Shown in pieces: positions 50,812 through 60,598 of a stretch of 64,000 bases of DNA. The stretch spans positions 963,012 through 1,027,011 of the forward strand of contig NZ_FOTC01000002.1 of assembly GCF_900114455.1 (NCBI RefSeq), given 5' to 3'. The notes beneath the pieces were generated by a model. The model was not told where the DNA came from. It was given only the letters and a program-made list of their open reading frames with translations, and made no database searches. Numbering within the stretch: the stretch's first letter is position 1; each line of letters starts with the position of its first letter. Made by a program: the position numbers and the translations under genes. This DNA is from Halogranum rubrum. Lineage in GTDB: Archaea > Halobacteriota > Halobacteria > Halobacteriales > Haloferacaceae.

Positions 50812-52995
50812 ATGAGCGACGAGACGGCACTCGAACTCACCGTTCGCGGTGCCGAGAAGCGTGATGCGGGCAGGGGAATCGCCCGACTACCCGAAGACGC
50901 ACGCCAGCGACTCGGTGTCCTCAGTGGCGACACCGTCGTCATCGAGGGAGAACGCGAGACGGTCGCGAAGGTGTGGCCCGCCCGTGGCGGTGCGACCGGT
51001 CAGAGTATTCAAGTCGACGCCGACACCCGCACGAACGCCGGCGTCAAGATCGGCGAGTCGGTTCGCGTCCGACGACAGGCCGTCGAAGAGGCCGTCGCCG
51101 TCACCCTCGCCGCCCCCGACGACCTCGGGTTCGACGACAGCGACCTCGTCCGGCAGAGCGCCAAACGGGACCTACTCGACCGACCCCTCCACCAAGGCGA
51201 ACGCGTTCGTATCGAACGTCTCGGCGGGAGCGCGTTCGTCGTCACGAAGACGGTTCCCGACGGCACCGTCCGCGTCACCGAAGACACGAGTGTGACGATT
51301 ACCCGGAAATCGAGCGTGCGCGAGAGCGTCAGCAAGACCGTCGACAGCGTCACCGGCGACGGGTCGACATCGACGCCGAAAGCCGACGACCGAACTGGTG
51401 TCACCTACGAAGACATCGGTGGGTTGGACGAGGAACTCGACCTCGTCCGCGAGATGATCGAACTCCCGCTCTCGGAACCCGAGGTGTTCGCTCGTCTCGG
51501 CATCGAACCGCCGAAAGGCGTACTCCTCCACGGCCCACCGGGGACGGGAAAGACCCTCATCGCGAAGGCCGTCGCCAACGAAGTGAACGCGACGTTCATC
51601 ACCGTCTCGGGGCCCGAGATAATGTCGAAGTACAAGGGGGAGTCCGAGGAGAAGTTGCGCGAGAAGTTCGAGGAGGCCGAAGCCAACGCACCGGCCATCG
51701 TCTTCTTCGACGAGATAGACTCCATCGCGGGCAAACGTGACGACGGCGGCGACGTGGAGAACCGCGTCGTCGGCCAGTTGCTCACGCTCATGGACGGACT
51801 CGACGCCCGCGGCGACGTCATCGTCATCGGCGCGACGAACCGAGTCGATTCACTCGACCCCGCACTCCGTCGCGGCGGTCGATTCGACCGCGAGATAGAG
51901 ATTGGCGTCCCCGGCGAGGCAGGCCGTCGCGAGATTCTGGACGTCCACACCCGCCGGATGCCGCTGGCCGAGGACGTCGACGTGGACCGCATCGCCAGTC
52001 GGACGCACGGCTTCGTCGGTGCCGACCTCGAATCGTTGGCGAAGGAAGCCGCGATGACGGCACTCCGTCGGGTGCGTCGCGACGGCGAGCGTGTCCCACT
52101 CGACGAACTGGAAGTCGTACGCTCTGATTTCGAGGCGGCGATGGCCTCCGTCGAACCGAGCGCGATGCGCGAGTACGTCGCCGAGACACCGGCGACGACG
52201 TTCGAGAACGTCGGCGGCCTCCAAGATGCGAAGGACACGCTCGAACGCGCCGTCACGTGGCCGCTGACCTACGGCCCGCTGTTCGAGGCGGCCAACACGT
52301 CACCACCGTCTGGTGTCCTCCTCTACGGCCCACCCGGAACCGGGAAGACGCTCCTCGCCCGCGCCATCGCCGGCGAGAGCGGCGTCAACTTCATCCACGT
52401 CGCCGGACCGGAACTCCTCGACCGATACGTCGGCGAGTCCGAGAAAGCGGTGCGAGAGGTGTTCGAGCGCGCTCGACAGGCGTCGCCGGCAATCGTCTTC
52501 TTCGACGAGATAGACGCCGTCGCGACCAACAGAGACAGCATGGGTAGCGACTCGGGTGTCGGTGAACGCGTCGTCTCGCAACTGTTGACCGAACTCGACC
52601 GCCTGACGGACAACCCGAATCTCGTCGTTCTTGCGGCCACGAATCGCCGTGACGCCCTCGACCCGGCGCTCCTCCGACCCGGTCGACTGGAGTCTCACGT
52701 CGAAGTCCCCGCACCGGACCACGACGCTCGCCGGGCCATCCTCGCCGTTCACACCCGCGACAAACCCGTCGACGACGACGTCGACCTCGACGCGCTCGCC
52801 GGGCAGTTGGAGGGCTACTCCGGGGCCGACCTGACGGCCGTCTGCCGAGACGCCGCGATGTCCGCCATCCGCGAGGTGGCCGACCAGTACGAGAGTCCCG
52901 ACGAGGCCAACGAACACCACAAGGAGATACTGATTCGGCGGGAGCACTTCGACGCCGCCGTCGAGTCGGTTCGGCCGTCGCTCGGCGCGGTTTAA
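50812..52995 (+). CDS. Cdc48/VCP-like AAA+ ATPase
   Basis: A 727-aa double AAA ATPase. The N-terminal Cdc48 N-domain (about 1-190) has [15 protein letters not shown] and double-psi beta barrel strands. The D1 ATPase has GPPGTGKT at 241-248 and [11 protein letters not shown]2 has GPPGTGKT near 506-513, [11 protein letters not shown], and arginine fingers in [16 protein letters not shown]. It unfolds ubiquitin-like-tagged or aggregated proteins, probably feeding the archaeal proteasome. Length is close to archaeal VAT/CdcH. Confidence 0.95.
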   Translation: MSDETALELTVRGAEKRDAGRGIARLPEDARQRLGVLSGDTVVIEGERETVAKVWPARGGATGQSIQVDADTRTNAGVKIGESVRVRRQAVEEAVAVTLAAPDDLGFDDSDLVRQSAKRDLLDRPLHQGERVRIERLGGSAFVVTKTVPDGTVRVTEDTSVTITRKSSVRESVSKTVDSVTGDGSTSTPKADDRTGVTYEDIGGLDEELDLVREMIELPLSEPEVFARLGIEPPKGVLLHGPPGTGKTLIAKAVANEVNATFITVSGPEIMSKYKGESEEKLREKFEEAEANAPAIVFFDEIDSIAGKRDDGGDVENRVVGQLLTLMDGLDARGDVIVIGATNRVDSLDPALRRGGRFDREIEIGVPGEAGRREILDVHTRRMPLAEDVDVDRIASRTHGFVGADLESLAKEAAMTALRRVRRDGERVPLDELEVVRSDFEAAMASVEPSAMREYVAETPATTFENVGGLQDAKDTLERAVTWPLTYGPLFEAANTSPPSGVLLYGPPGTGKTLLARAIAGESGVNFIHVAGPELLDRYVGESEKAVREVFERARQASPAIVFFDEIDAVATNRDSMGSDSGVGERVVSQLLTELDRLTDNPNLVVLAATNRRDALDPALLRPGRLESHVEVPAPDHDARRAILAVHTRDKPVDDDVDLDALAGQLEGYSGADLTAVCRDAAMSAIREVADQYESPDEANEHHKEILIRREHFDAAVESVRPSLGAV

Positions 52996-53726
52996 CGTCG
53001 AGACGACTTCTCCAGTACGGCCCGATAGTGCCCACCGCTTGGGTTCTGGTGAACTTCGCTCACCGACCACGGCGTCCCCACCGCCGCGTCGCGGAGTCGC
53101 TCGGGACCGAAGAGGACGAACGAGAGCGTCCGCTCGACGAGTCGCTCGTCGTCTCTGTCGTACTCGAAGTGAAAGGCACGACGAGCGACGCTTTCCCGCG
53201 GGTCCGACCGGTAGCCGAGTAGCTTCGTCGCGTCGGGGTCGCATGGGTCGTAGTTGTCGACGACGGCCGTCGCCTCGGCGTCGGTGACGAACGCGAGGTC
53301 AGAGAGGAGTGCCGAGACACCCGCCAACGACCCGGCCAGACCGAGTTGCGTCCCGCACATCCACACCGAGCGAAAGCGGTCACGCGGGAACGACAACTCG
53401 AACATGTCGGCGACGAGTGCGTCGTCGACGCCGCGGGCGCGGGCGGCGGCGACGGCCCCCGGACTCACGTCGAAGGCGACGCAGTCGTCGACTCGCTCTT
53501 GCAGATACAGCGCGTGGTTGCCAGCACCACAGCCGACGTCGACGATTGGTCCGTCGAGCGAGTCGAGGAGGCGCTTCGTCGATGCGTTCCACTGTGTGGG
53601 GTCGCCGAAGTAGTTCTCGTGGATGTGCGCGTCGGCCGTCTCCGCGCCGTCGACGTACCGGCAGTCGCCTCGCAGACCGTCGCGTTGGTAGTCGAACATC
53701 GCCAGTCCGAGTGCATCTACGGACAT
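52992..53726 (-). CDS. class I SAM-dependent methyltransferase
   Basis: A 244-aa protein. Motif [16 protein letters not shown] is at about residues 56-70, the acidic loop [10 protein letters not shown] binds the SAM ribose, and later [17 protein letters not shown] is motif IV-like. The substrate is unknown. It is convergent with the Cdc48 gene and the two overlap by 4 bp. Confidence 0.88.
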   Translation of the reverse strand: MSVDALGLAMFDYQRDGLRGDCRYVDGAETADAHIHENYFGDPTQWNASTKRLLDSLDGPIVDVGCGAGNHALYLQERVDDCVAFDVSPGAVAAARARGVDDALVADMFELSFPRDRFRSVWMCGTQLGLAGSLAGVSALLSDLAFVTDAEATAVVDNYDPCDPDATKLLGYRSDPRESVARRAFHFEYDRDDERLVERTLSFVLFGPERLRDAAVGTPWSVSEVHQNPSGGHYRAVLEKSSRR

Positions 53727-53818
53727 GATGTGGGGTACTCTGCCACATTACATAAATCTGTCACGACGATAGTCGATAGCACACCACGGCGTCGGGTCGA
53801 CCCGGTCGCACGCCGCCG

Positions 53819-53826
53819 GATATATG
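53819..53826 (+). promoter_or_regulatory. TATA-like box for the gene at 53852
   Basis: GATATATG lies 26-33 nt before ATG 53852 in otherwise GC-rich DNA. It supports that start over the upstream in-frame codon at 53840. Confidence 0.55.
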
Positions 53827-53851
53827 TGGGTGCGTCACGGTGTGGCAGCCA

Positions 53852-54244
53852 ATGGAGAATCAGTTACTCCCCGAGAAAGCGAAAGATCGTCTCACCCGAA
53901 CCTGCCGAACCGCCGTCGGCGACAGCCTCCGGTCGCTGACGTACATCAACCGCTTCGACTACGAGCAGGTGTATCTCCGCGACGACCTCGAACGCGACGC
54001 CGACCTCAACTCCTTCATCGGCAACGAGTGGCACGACTTCAAGATGACCCAAGACGCCTACCGAGGGTCGGAGTTGGGTGACTACCGGTACACGATTCGC
54101 GTCTTCGAGAACGGCTATCTCGTCCGTATCACCATCGAGGACTCCGGCGTGTTCATCACGACGGACGGCATCACGATGCAGGATTTCGAGGCACTCTCGC
54201 AGGCAGTCGAGGGCGTGCTCGACGAGTGGGCAGTCGCCGAGTAA
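53852..54244 (+). CDS. haloarchaeal conserved hypothetical protein, related to 26710-27123
   Basis: A 130-aa alpha/beta protein. VGDSLRSLTYINRFDYEQVYLRDDL at about 22-46 resembles the N-terminal pattern of the protein at 26710-27123, and the second half contains strands YRYTIRVFENGYLVRITIEDSGVFITTDG and a final amphipathic helix. It is probably a small regulatory protein family of haloarchaea; the function is unknown. Confidence 0.78.
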   Translation: MENQLLPEKAKDRLTRTCRTAVGDSLRSLTYINRFDYEQVYLRDDLERDADLNSFIGNEWHDFKMTQDAYRGSELGDYRYTIRVFENGYLVRITIEDSGVFITTDGITMQDFEALSQAVEGVLDEWAVAE

Positions 54245-54326
54245 TCGCCGAGTCGTCGACGAATCATCGCCACGTTCTGGAACCTTTTGCGTCTGTTCCA
54301 AGTACGTAGCGCACCTATAGCGTACT

Positions 54327-55334
54327 ATGAGCGCAGTTCACCCGGGCGACGACGAGTGCCGGCTCGCCGAAGCTGCCCTCCACCACTTCCCAGAAGAAGT
54401 AGCCATCCTCGACATCGACGGAAACGTCGTTCTGACGAACCTCGCGTGGCGAATGTTCGGCGAAGCCAACGGCTACCGCGGCGACATCGAGATGGTCGGC
54501 GAGAACTATCTCGCCGTCTGCGACGCCGCCAGCGACGAGGGTGCGACGATAGCCGCAGCAGGGATCCGCGCTGTCTCGGCCGGCGAGCGCGACAGATTCA
54601 GTTACGAGTATCCGTGTCACAGCCCCGACGAGCAGCGGTGGTTCGTCATGCAGGTGGCTCCGTTCGACGTCGGCGAGGAGCGATATCTCCTCGTCGCACA
54701 CCAGAACGTCACCGAGCGCAAGCAGGCCGAACTCACCGTACAGACACGGACAGAACAGTTAGAGGGTATCGCGACGCTCCTCTCGGAGGATCTCCACGAC
54801 GAACTCACGACGGCGCTCGGGCGGGCGGTCCTCCTCACCCGAGACGTCGGCACGGCCCCGTGTCTCGAACTCGAAGCGTCGCTCCACCGCGTGAACGCAC
54901 TCGTCACCGACGCGCTCACCCTGCTCAGAGGCGACGACGTCGACAGGTCGATGGTCGACCTCGAAGCGAGTGCGAGAGCGGCGTGGCGGAAGGTCGATAC
55001 GCTCGACGCGACGCTCTCGGTGGACGGGTCGGGAGTGCTCGCCGCCGACGTCGGACTGCTCGGCCGCCTGTTTCAACATCTGTTCGAGTGTGCGCTCGTC
55101 CTCGGCGGAACGGACGTCGAGGTCACCGTCGGACTCAACGACGACGGCCTCTACGTCGAGTTCGACAGACAACTGGCTGTCTCGAAGACGGTCGACGGAG
55201 AGAACGAATCCAACCGAAGTGGGTCCAACGTCGCCGTCGCCGCACGGATTGCGGAAGTTCACGGTTGGTCGCTGACCAGGGAGACCGACGGCAGAGTCAG
55301 ATACGAGGTGAGCGGTATCGAGTGGCGGGCGTGA
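54327..55334 (+). CDS. PAS-domain histidine-kinase-like protein with degenerate H-box
   Basis: A 335-aa soluble sensor. A PAS domain (about 20-130) starts HFPEEVAILDIDGNVVLTN and ends VAPFDVGEERYLLVAHQNVTERKQAE. The helical DHp-like region has LSEDLHDELTTALGRAVLL, where haloarchaeal kinases usually have SHDLRNPL; the phospho-acceptor His position is occupied by Glu. The ATPase-like C-terminus (about 215-330) keeps GSNVAVAARIAEVHGWSLT but has no clear N-box Asn. It may sense a ligand or redox state and signal without autophosphorylation. Confidence 0.8.
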   Translation: MSAVHPGDDECRLAEAALHHFPEEVAILDIDGNVVLTNLAWRMFGEANGYRGDIEMVGENYLAVCDAASDEGATIAAAGIRAVSAGERDRFSYEYPCHSPDEQRWFVMQVAPFDVGEERYLLVAHQNVTERKQAELTVQTRTEQLEGIATLLSEDLHDELTTALGRAVLLTRDVGTAPCLELEASLHRVNALVTDALTLLRGDDVDRSMVDLEASARAAWRKVDTLDATLSVDGSGVLAADVGLLGRLFQHLFECALVLGGTDVEVTVGLNDDGLYVEFDRQLAVSKTVDGENESNRSGSNVAVAARIAEVHGWSLTRETDGRVRYEVSGIEWRA

Positions 55335-55363
55335 GTCTCGACACTGGACGACCGTGTGACGAC

Positions 55364-55912
55364 TCAGCGTTCGAACGCCGTCGACGGCGCCGCCTCCTCG
55401 CGTCCGTCGACATCCTCGGCTCTCTCGGAGTCGATACCGGACAGTTCCGCTGTCGCGCAGGCCAGACAGTAGTGGTTGTGCTCCTCGGAGACCGTGTAGA
55501 CCGGGATACCCGCGACAACGTACTCCGAGCGGAACCGGCGGTCGAGTCCCTCGTCGACGCGGGACTCACAGACGACACAGCGTTCGCGACAGTGCTCCGC
55601 CGCGCGAACGACGCGCTCGTCGACGCTTCGGACGGAACCGAACTGGCTCACGGCGTGCCGACGGTCCAGACGGCGGCGGAATCGGGGGTTGACGAACACG
55701 CCGAAGGTGACTAACAGCAGTGAGAACAGGGTCAACAGTGCGACGACGGCGAGGTTCGGAGAGGGAGCCGTCGCGTCGAAGAGTTGGACGACCGACCCGC
55801 CAGCGGCGAGGAGACCGACCGACCCGGACGCGATCAGTATCCAGCCAGCGACACCGTTCATCAACTCCGAAACCGAGTCGGCGAGTGCGACGATGGAGGG
55901 TTCGTCGGACAT
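55364..55912 (-). CDS. membrane protein with C-terminal Cys-rich zinc-type domain
   Basis: A 182-aa protein with two membrane segments (about 20-44 and 53-74). A cytoplasmic domain follows in which Cys residues are arranged as HCRERCVVCESR near 107-118 and HYCLACATAE near 147-156, suitable for one zinc. The C-terminal tail is acidic. It resembles haloarchaeal zinc-ribbon membrane proteins of unknown role. It is convergent with the PAS gene. Confidence 0.78.
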   Translation of the reverse strand: MSDEPSIVALADSVSELMNGVAGWILIASGSVGLLAAGGSVVQLFDATAPSPNLAVVALLTLFSLLLVTFGVFVNPRFRRRLDRRHAVSQFGSVRSVDERVVRAAEHCRERCVVCESRVDEGLDRRFRSEYVVAGIPVYTVSEEHNHYCLACATAELSGIDSERAEDVDGREEAAPSTAFER

Positions 55913-55960
55913 ACTCGGACGTTCACGCGAGCGAACAAAAGCACACCGAGGGAGAGAGTC

Positions 55961-58801
55961 TCAGTCCCAGAACGATTTCGTCCGCGCGAACTGTCGTTCT
56001 TGCGAGAGAATGTCGCGGTAGAAGTCGTCCTCGTTCTCTCGCAACTTGGCGATGATGCGCGCCGCGTTGTGAGGGCCGACGCCGCGAGCGGCGAGGGCGA
56101 CGACGGCCTGTTTACCGTGGCTCTGGACGAGGTTCGCCGACCGGTAGGCTCGCTGCGCCAGTTCTTCCTGCTCGTCGTCTCGGTCCTGCGACTGGACGGC
56201 TTGAACCGTCTCGTCGTCCCAGGGGTTCAACGCCGCGATTCGGGTCGACCCGCATTCGGGACACTCGGGTTGCTCGCGAACGCGACGGACCTTCGTCTTG
56301 CGCGACCAGTCTCGACAGTGCAGACAGACGAGGATGACGCGGTCGTTCTGAATGCGCTCGCGAACCGTCTCGATGACGCTCGCGTCGGCGTTCTCGGGGA
56401 CAAGGAAATCCCGACCGCTCGACGACCCGGCGCTCCCGACCGGGGTGCGTTCGCGGGCGACGACGAGTTCGACGTCGCCCGACCGCATCCGTTCGAGTAC
56501 CTCGACCGTCTCCTCGACGGCGAGGTCCGTGTGGAACACTTCTCTGACTGCCTCGTCGTAGACGGGTGTGTCTTTCAACGCCGCGAGCAGTCGGTCGCCA
56601 CCGAACCGCTTTCGACCCTGATACCGCTTCAGCGATCCGAACTTCGCGGCGACCTGTGCGAGCGTGAACTTCAGCGAGTCGGCGTTCTTCAGTGCGAGTT
56701 CGAGCAGTCCCTCGACGTGTCTCGGGTCGGTCGATTCGAGAACCTCGACGAAGACGTTCGGCCCGACTTTCGGCGGCACCTCGAACTCGATGCGGTAGGG
56801 GTCGACGTCCATCCCGACCGACGACCCGGTTCGCTGGGCGATGAGCGCCGAGAGCAGTCTCCCAAAGGTTTTGTTGACCTTGTGGCCGAAGCAGGCGTTG
56901 ACGACGACGGTTCGGCCCTGTCCCTCGACGACGACCCGGTCGTGCGTCGGCATGGGGTTGTCAGCGTTGGCCTGTCGTTCGAGCACCGCCAACGCCTCGC
57001 TGACGGTGTACTCGTCGGTCGGATACCGCCGTACGAACTCCGTGGCGACGGACTGTCGCGGTGCGCCGCGTTCGAACTGCGGTCCGGCGACGGCCCGCAT
57101 CTCGCCCACCTCTTGGGCGACGGCTTTCGGGACGGGAATCTCCGACCCGACCCACGAGGGAACCTCGCCTGCGGGGTCCTCGATGGGCGCGACGTTGACG
57201 CGCCCTTCATCCTCGTCGATGTCGTTGATGCGCCACATCTCACCGCGCTGGATGAACACCTCGCCCGGTTCCGCGAAGTTGACGACGAACTTCTCGTCTA
57301 AGGTCCCAATCTGTTTGCGCGAGGAGATGTCGTGGACCTCGTACGTCTCCTCGTCGGGAATCATCGAGAGGTTCGCGTAGAAGTACTGCCACGTCCCGCC
57401 GGACTTCTCCAGTAAATCCTTCTCCTCGTTCAGCCAGAGCAACCGATTCCCGTGGAGTTCGCGGACGACCGACTGGAACTGCGCTTCGCGCAAGTCGCGA
57501 AACGGGTAGGCGTCGGTGAGCAGTTCGTACGTCTCGCGGGCGCTCACCTCGCCGTGGTCCATCACACAGCCGACGATTTGGTTGGCGACGACGTCGAGAC
57601 TCCCGTGGTGGATGTGGGCGGGTTCGACTTCTCCAGCCTCCGCGCGGCGAGCGATTGCCAGCGCCTCGAACGTGTCGTCGGCGTCGCTGGTGATGACCGT
57701 CCCTTCACTCACAATGCCCATCCGGTGACCCGCGCGGCCGACACGCTGGAGCAGGCGAGCGACCTCTCTGGGACTGCCGTATTGGACGACGTGGTCGACG
57801 CGGCCCACGTCGATACCGAGTTCCATCGACGAGGTACAGATGAGTCCGTCGAGTTCTCCCGACTTGAACGCGTCTTCGACTTCGATACGGGCCTCCTTCG
57901 ACAAGGAACCGTGGTGGACGCCGATTGGCGTGTCGAGATTCTTGAACCGCGACCCGAGTGCCTCCGCAGTCTGGCGGGTGTTGACGAACACGAGCGTCGA
58001 GGTGTGGCCCTCGACGATGTCGCGAATCGCTCGCACGTGACTGGCGATTTCGGCGTCGGTCGCCAGTTTCCCGGCGAGTCGTTCGTCCTCTTCGGTAATC
58101 CGCGGATGCGTGACCGTGAAGTCGACGCGGTTGTCGACGTCGACTTCGACGATGTCGAAGGGTCGGTCGCCGGTGAGGAACTTGCCGACCTCTTCAGGAG
58201 AACCAACAGTCGCCGAGAGACCGATGCGCTGGTAGTCGCCCGCGAGTTGGCACAGTCGCTCGAAGGCGATGGTCAACTGCGCGCCGCGCTTCGAGGAGGC
58301 GAGTTCGTGCACCTCGTCGACGACGACGTGCTGGAGGTCCGAGAGCGCCTTTCGCAACTTCTTGCCCGTCAGCATCGCCTGCACCGTCTCGGGTGTCGTC
58401 ACCAACACGTCCGGCGGGTCGTTCGCCTGCTTCCCTCGCTGGTACTGCGTGGTGTCGCCGTGGCGGACGTCGATATCGAGGTCGAGATAGTCGCCCCACC
58501 AGTCGAGACGCTCGCGCATGTCACGGTTGAGCGCCCGGAGGGGCGTGATGTAGAGCGCCGAGATACCGAATCGGTCCTCGGACTCGGCAATCGCGTCGAA
58601 GACCGGCAACATCGCCGTCTCCGTCTTTCCCGTCCCCGTGGGTGCGATGACGAGCGCGTTCTTCCCTGCTGCGAGCGGCGGAATCGCTCGCCGCTGTGGC
58701 TCCGTCGGTGTCGAGAAACCCCGTTCGGAGAGCGCCGACCGAACGGCCGAACCGAGATGTGTGAACGCGTCAGCACCGTCGCTGACTGTCGGTTCCGACA
58801 T
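55961..58801 (-). CDS. Lhr-like DEAD/DEAH ATP-dependent helicase
   Basis: A 946-aa superfamily 2 helicase. Motif I APTGTGKTE is at about 53-61, motif II is DEVH, motif III is LSATV, and motif VI is LLQRVGRAGHR. It then has the Lhr-specific winged-helix and DUF-type region (YEVHDISSRKQIGTLDEKFV) and a four-Cys zinc site CLHC...CPEC near residue 840-875. A C-terminal helix-hairpin-helix-like stretch ends ARGVGPHNAARIIAKL. It likely remodels DNA in repair. ATG 58801 has a TTAAT box about 26 nt upstream. Confidence 0.92.
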   Translation of the reverse strand: MSEPTVSDGADAFTHLGSAVRSALSERGFSTPTEPQRRAIPPLAAGKNALVIAPTGTGKTETAMLPVFDAIAESEDRFGISALYITPLRALNRDMRERLDWWGDYLDLDIDVRHGDTTQYQRGKQANDPPDVLVTTPETVQAMLTGKKLRKALSDLQHVVVDEVHELASSKRGAQLTIAFERLCQLAGDYQRIGLSATVGSPEEVGKFLTGDRPFDIVEVDVDNRVDFTVTHPRITEEDERLAGKLATDAEIASHVRAIRDIVEGHTSTLVFVNTRQTAEALGSRFKNLDTPIGVHHGSLSKEARIEVEDAFKSGELDGLICTSSMELGIDVGRVDHVVQYGSPREVARLLQRVGRAGHRMGIVSEGTVITSDADDTFEALAIARRAEAGEVEPAHIHHGSLDVVANQIVGCVMDHGEVSARETYELLTDAYPFRDLREAQFQSVVRELHGNRLLWLNEEKDLLEKSGGTWQYFYANLSMIPDEETYEVHDISSRKQIGTLDEKFVVNFAEPGEVFIQRGEMWRINDIDEDEGRVNVAPIEDPAGEVPSWVGSEIPVPKAVAQEVGEMRAVAGPQFERGAPRQSVATEFVRRYPTDEYTVSEALAVLERQANADNPMPTHDRVVVEGQGRTVVVNACFGHKVNKTFGRLLSALIAQRTGSSVGMDVDPYRIEFEVPPKVGPNVFVEVLESTDPRHVEGLLELALKNADSLKFTLAQVAAKFGSLKRYQGRKRFGGDRLLAALKDTPVYDEAVREVFHTDLAVEETVEVLERMRSGDVELVVARERTPVGSAGSSSGRDFLVPENADASVIETVRERIQNDRVILVCLHCRDWSRKTKVRRVREQPECPECGSTRIAALNPWDDETVQAVQSQDRDDEQEELAQRAYRSANLVQSHGKQAVVALAARGVGPHNAARIIAKLRENEDDFYRDILSQERQFARTKSFWD

Positions 58802-58921
58802 TGGCTGGACTAGTGGACGAGTGTGATTAAGCACACCGTTCGCGGCCAACGAGCAGTCTACGGAAAAGTCGGCACCTCGGTTTCGGAACCAGCGTCGGCG
58901 ACTCCGCCGACGTCGAACCGC

Positions 58922-59056
58922 TCAGAAGTTGAGGAATCGAGCCACTGCACCGATGACGAAGATGATGATGCCGATCACGGAGAGTCCCGGAATGGGGAGA
59001 CCGAAGATGGTGAGCGCTGCGCCGATTGCCATGACGATGGTAGATGCCTTCATCAT
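58922..59056 (-). CDS. 44-aa membrane peptide
   Basis: From ATG 59056 this is a 44-residue protein with two hydrophobic segments separated by GLPIPGLSVIG, ending RFLNF. The frame continues upstream to 59197 but that part overlaps the divergent gene at 59184 and looks non-coding. Short two-helix membrane proteins of this kind are common in haloarchaea. No function is known. Confidence 0.6.
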   Translation of the reverse strand: MMKASTIVMAIGAALTIFGLPIPGLSVIGIIIFVIGAVARFLNF

Positions 59057-59183
59057 CGGTCGATTCACCCGCGCGACGGGAATGGGTTGTGGCCGCCGGA
59101 AGCCGGGTATCCAGTCAGCTCCGAACAGACTCTCTACGCGGGCAGAACACGTGTTCATGCTGGTTGCGCGCCATCCTCTACGT

Positions 59184-59495
59184 ATGAGTAAGGTCACGAA
59201 ACTCGGTTCACTCGGCGTCTTCGACCACGTTCAGGTCCTCCTCGGCGACGACACGGAACTCGAAGGTCGAGCGACGGCCATCGATTACGTCCCGGAAGAG
59301 CGTCTTCGACTCGAACTCCGACCGCGTAACTCCGGTGTCCGCTACGAACTCTCGGCCGAACACGGCGAGTCTCGCTGGAGTCCGGTTCGCGTTCGCCGAT
59401 GTGATACCGAGGCAGATGCAGATGCTCTCAAGTGGGAGTCGCTGGGGAACGTAGTGAGCGTCTCCGTGCGGCCGGATAGTTCAGCGTCCGTCTGA
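59184..59495 (+). CDS. hypothetical protein, 103 aa
   Basis: A small soluble beta-rich acidic protein. Segments GVFDHVQVLLGDDTELEGRATAIDYVPEERLRLELRP and GNVVSVSVRP alternate strands and turns, as in Sm-like or PRC-like small barrels. I recognise no family. It lies 18 bp before a small membrane protein gene on the same strand. Confidence 0.7.
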   Translation: MSKVTKLGSLGVFDHVQVLLGDDTELEGRATAIDYVPEERLRLELRPRNSGVRYELSAEHGESRWSPVRVRRCDTEADADALKWESLGNVVSVSVRPDSSASV

Positions 59496-59513
59496 CGGTG
59501 TGTTTTTGTCATC

Positions 59514-59804
59514 GTGACTGAATATGTGTACGTGAACGTTCCTCGCCTCTACCGCGCCGCAATCACCCTCTTCGGTCTCAGCTTCGCGCTCAACGCACTC
59601 GATGCGATTCGAGTCGACGGATTCACCGTCCTCGACGCCGGGGTGGCTCTCGTCGGAAGCGGAATCGCCGCGCTCACGCTCGTCGCTCGCGACCCAGAGC
59701 GACACGGTTACCCGACAGAACGAAACCTGCAGTTCTACCTCGTCGTCGTCGGGTCGATTCTCGTGGCCGCGAGTGTATTCGCCCCAATGATTTCGGTGCT
59801 CTAA
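59514..59804 (+). CDS. small membrane protein, 96 aa
   Basis: From GTG 59514 (other in-frame GTGs lie at 59526 and 59532) the protein has three hydrophobic segments (about 12-30, 38-58 and 73-94). Between the last two is a loop ARDPERHGYPTERN, which probably faces the cytoplasm. The family is unknown. Confidence 0.7.
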   Translation: MTEYVYVNVPRLYRAAITLFGLSFALNALDAIRVDGFTVLDAGVALVGSGIAALTLVARDPERHGYPTERNLQFYLVVVGSILVAASVFAPMISVL

Positions 59805-59818
59805 GCCGCCGAGACGGA

Positions 59819-60583
59819 CTACACCCGCCGATAGTCGCCGAGTCGCGTGCCGTCGAGCAGGTACGCTTCGCCATCGACGAGTCCCGCCGGAAGGAACGGC
59901 GAGAGAAAGCCCTGTCCCTCGACGTTTATCCACGTGCCGCCGGACCGCCCGTTGAACGCCGGGAAGACGACGAGTTCGGGGTCGTGCCAGTCGAGTTCGG
60001 CGGCGTCGACGTCGAGTCTCTCGGCGAACGTATCTCTGTCCAGTCGGCCGCGAAGCCACGCCCGTTCGACGCGGCTTCCGCCGACCGAGTCGGTGAGTTT
60101 CACTGCGGGGTGTTCGTGACCGATACAGACGACGTCCGCTGCGAGCACATCTTCGCTCGGCCACGTGTGGCCGTGGAGGACCCCGACGTCGCCGAACCGT
60201 GCGCCGTCTGCGGGTGTCACTTCGATTCGGTCACCGAACATCTCGGCGATGCCGCCGTCGTGGTTCCCCTTCGCGAGCGTGAACGGAACCCGGTCGGTGA
60301 CGGCGTCGACGAGCGTCTCCAGTTCGTCGAACTCGTCACCCTTCGGGTCGCCGATACGGTGGCCGAGGTCACCGAGGACGACGAGTCGCTCTGCGCCCGT
60401 GCGGTCGAGCAGCGACAACAGACGCTCGCGGCGCACGTCGGCGTTGCTCTCGAGTTCGACGCCTCGCTCGTAGCGGAGCGCACGCTCGATACCGCAGTGG
60501 ACGTCGGCGACGACGAGCGCACGTTCGCTTCCGACGTCGGCGATGGCGGCGGGTTCGCCCGGCAGCGGTTCGACTGCAGGCAT
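59819..60583 (-). CDS. rpe: RPA-associated metallophosphoesterase
   Basis: A 254-aa calcineurin-like phosphoesterase. The dimetal site is complete: VVADVHCGIE (D28, H30), VVLGDLGH, KGNHDGG, VLHGHTWP and CIGHEHPA. The gene lies 15 bp after rpap1 in the order rpa1-rpap1-rpe, as in the Haloferax volcanii operon where this phosphoesterase was named Rpe. It probably acts on nucleic acid ends or nucleotides during repair; bacterial relatives accompany Lhr, and an Lhr-like helicase is encoded nearby. Confidence 0.9.
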   Translation of the reverse strand: MPAVEPLPGEPAAIADVGSERALVVADVHCGIERALRYERGVELESNADVRRERLLSLLDRTGAERLVVLGDLGHRIGDPKGDEFDELETLVDAVTDRVPFTLAKGNHDGGIAEMFGDRIEVTPADGARFGDVGVLHGHTWPSEDVLAADVVCIGHEHPAVKLTDSVGGSRVERAWLRGRLDRDTFAERLDVDAAELDWHDPELVVFPAFNGRSGGTWINVEGQGFLSPFLPAGLVDGEAYLLDGTRLGDYRRV

Positions 60584-60598
60584 CTCAGCGAGTCACAC

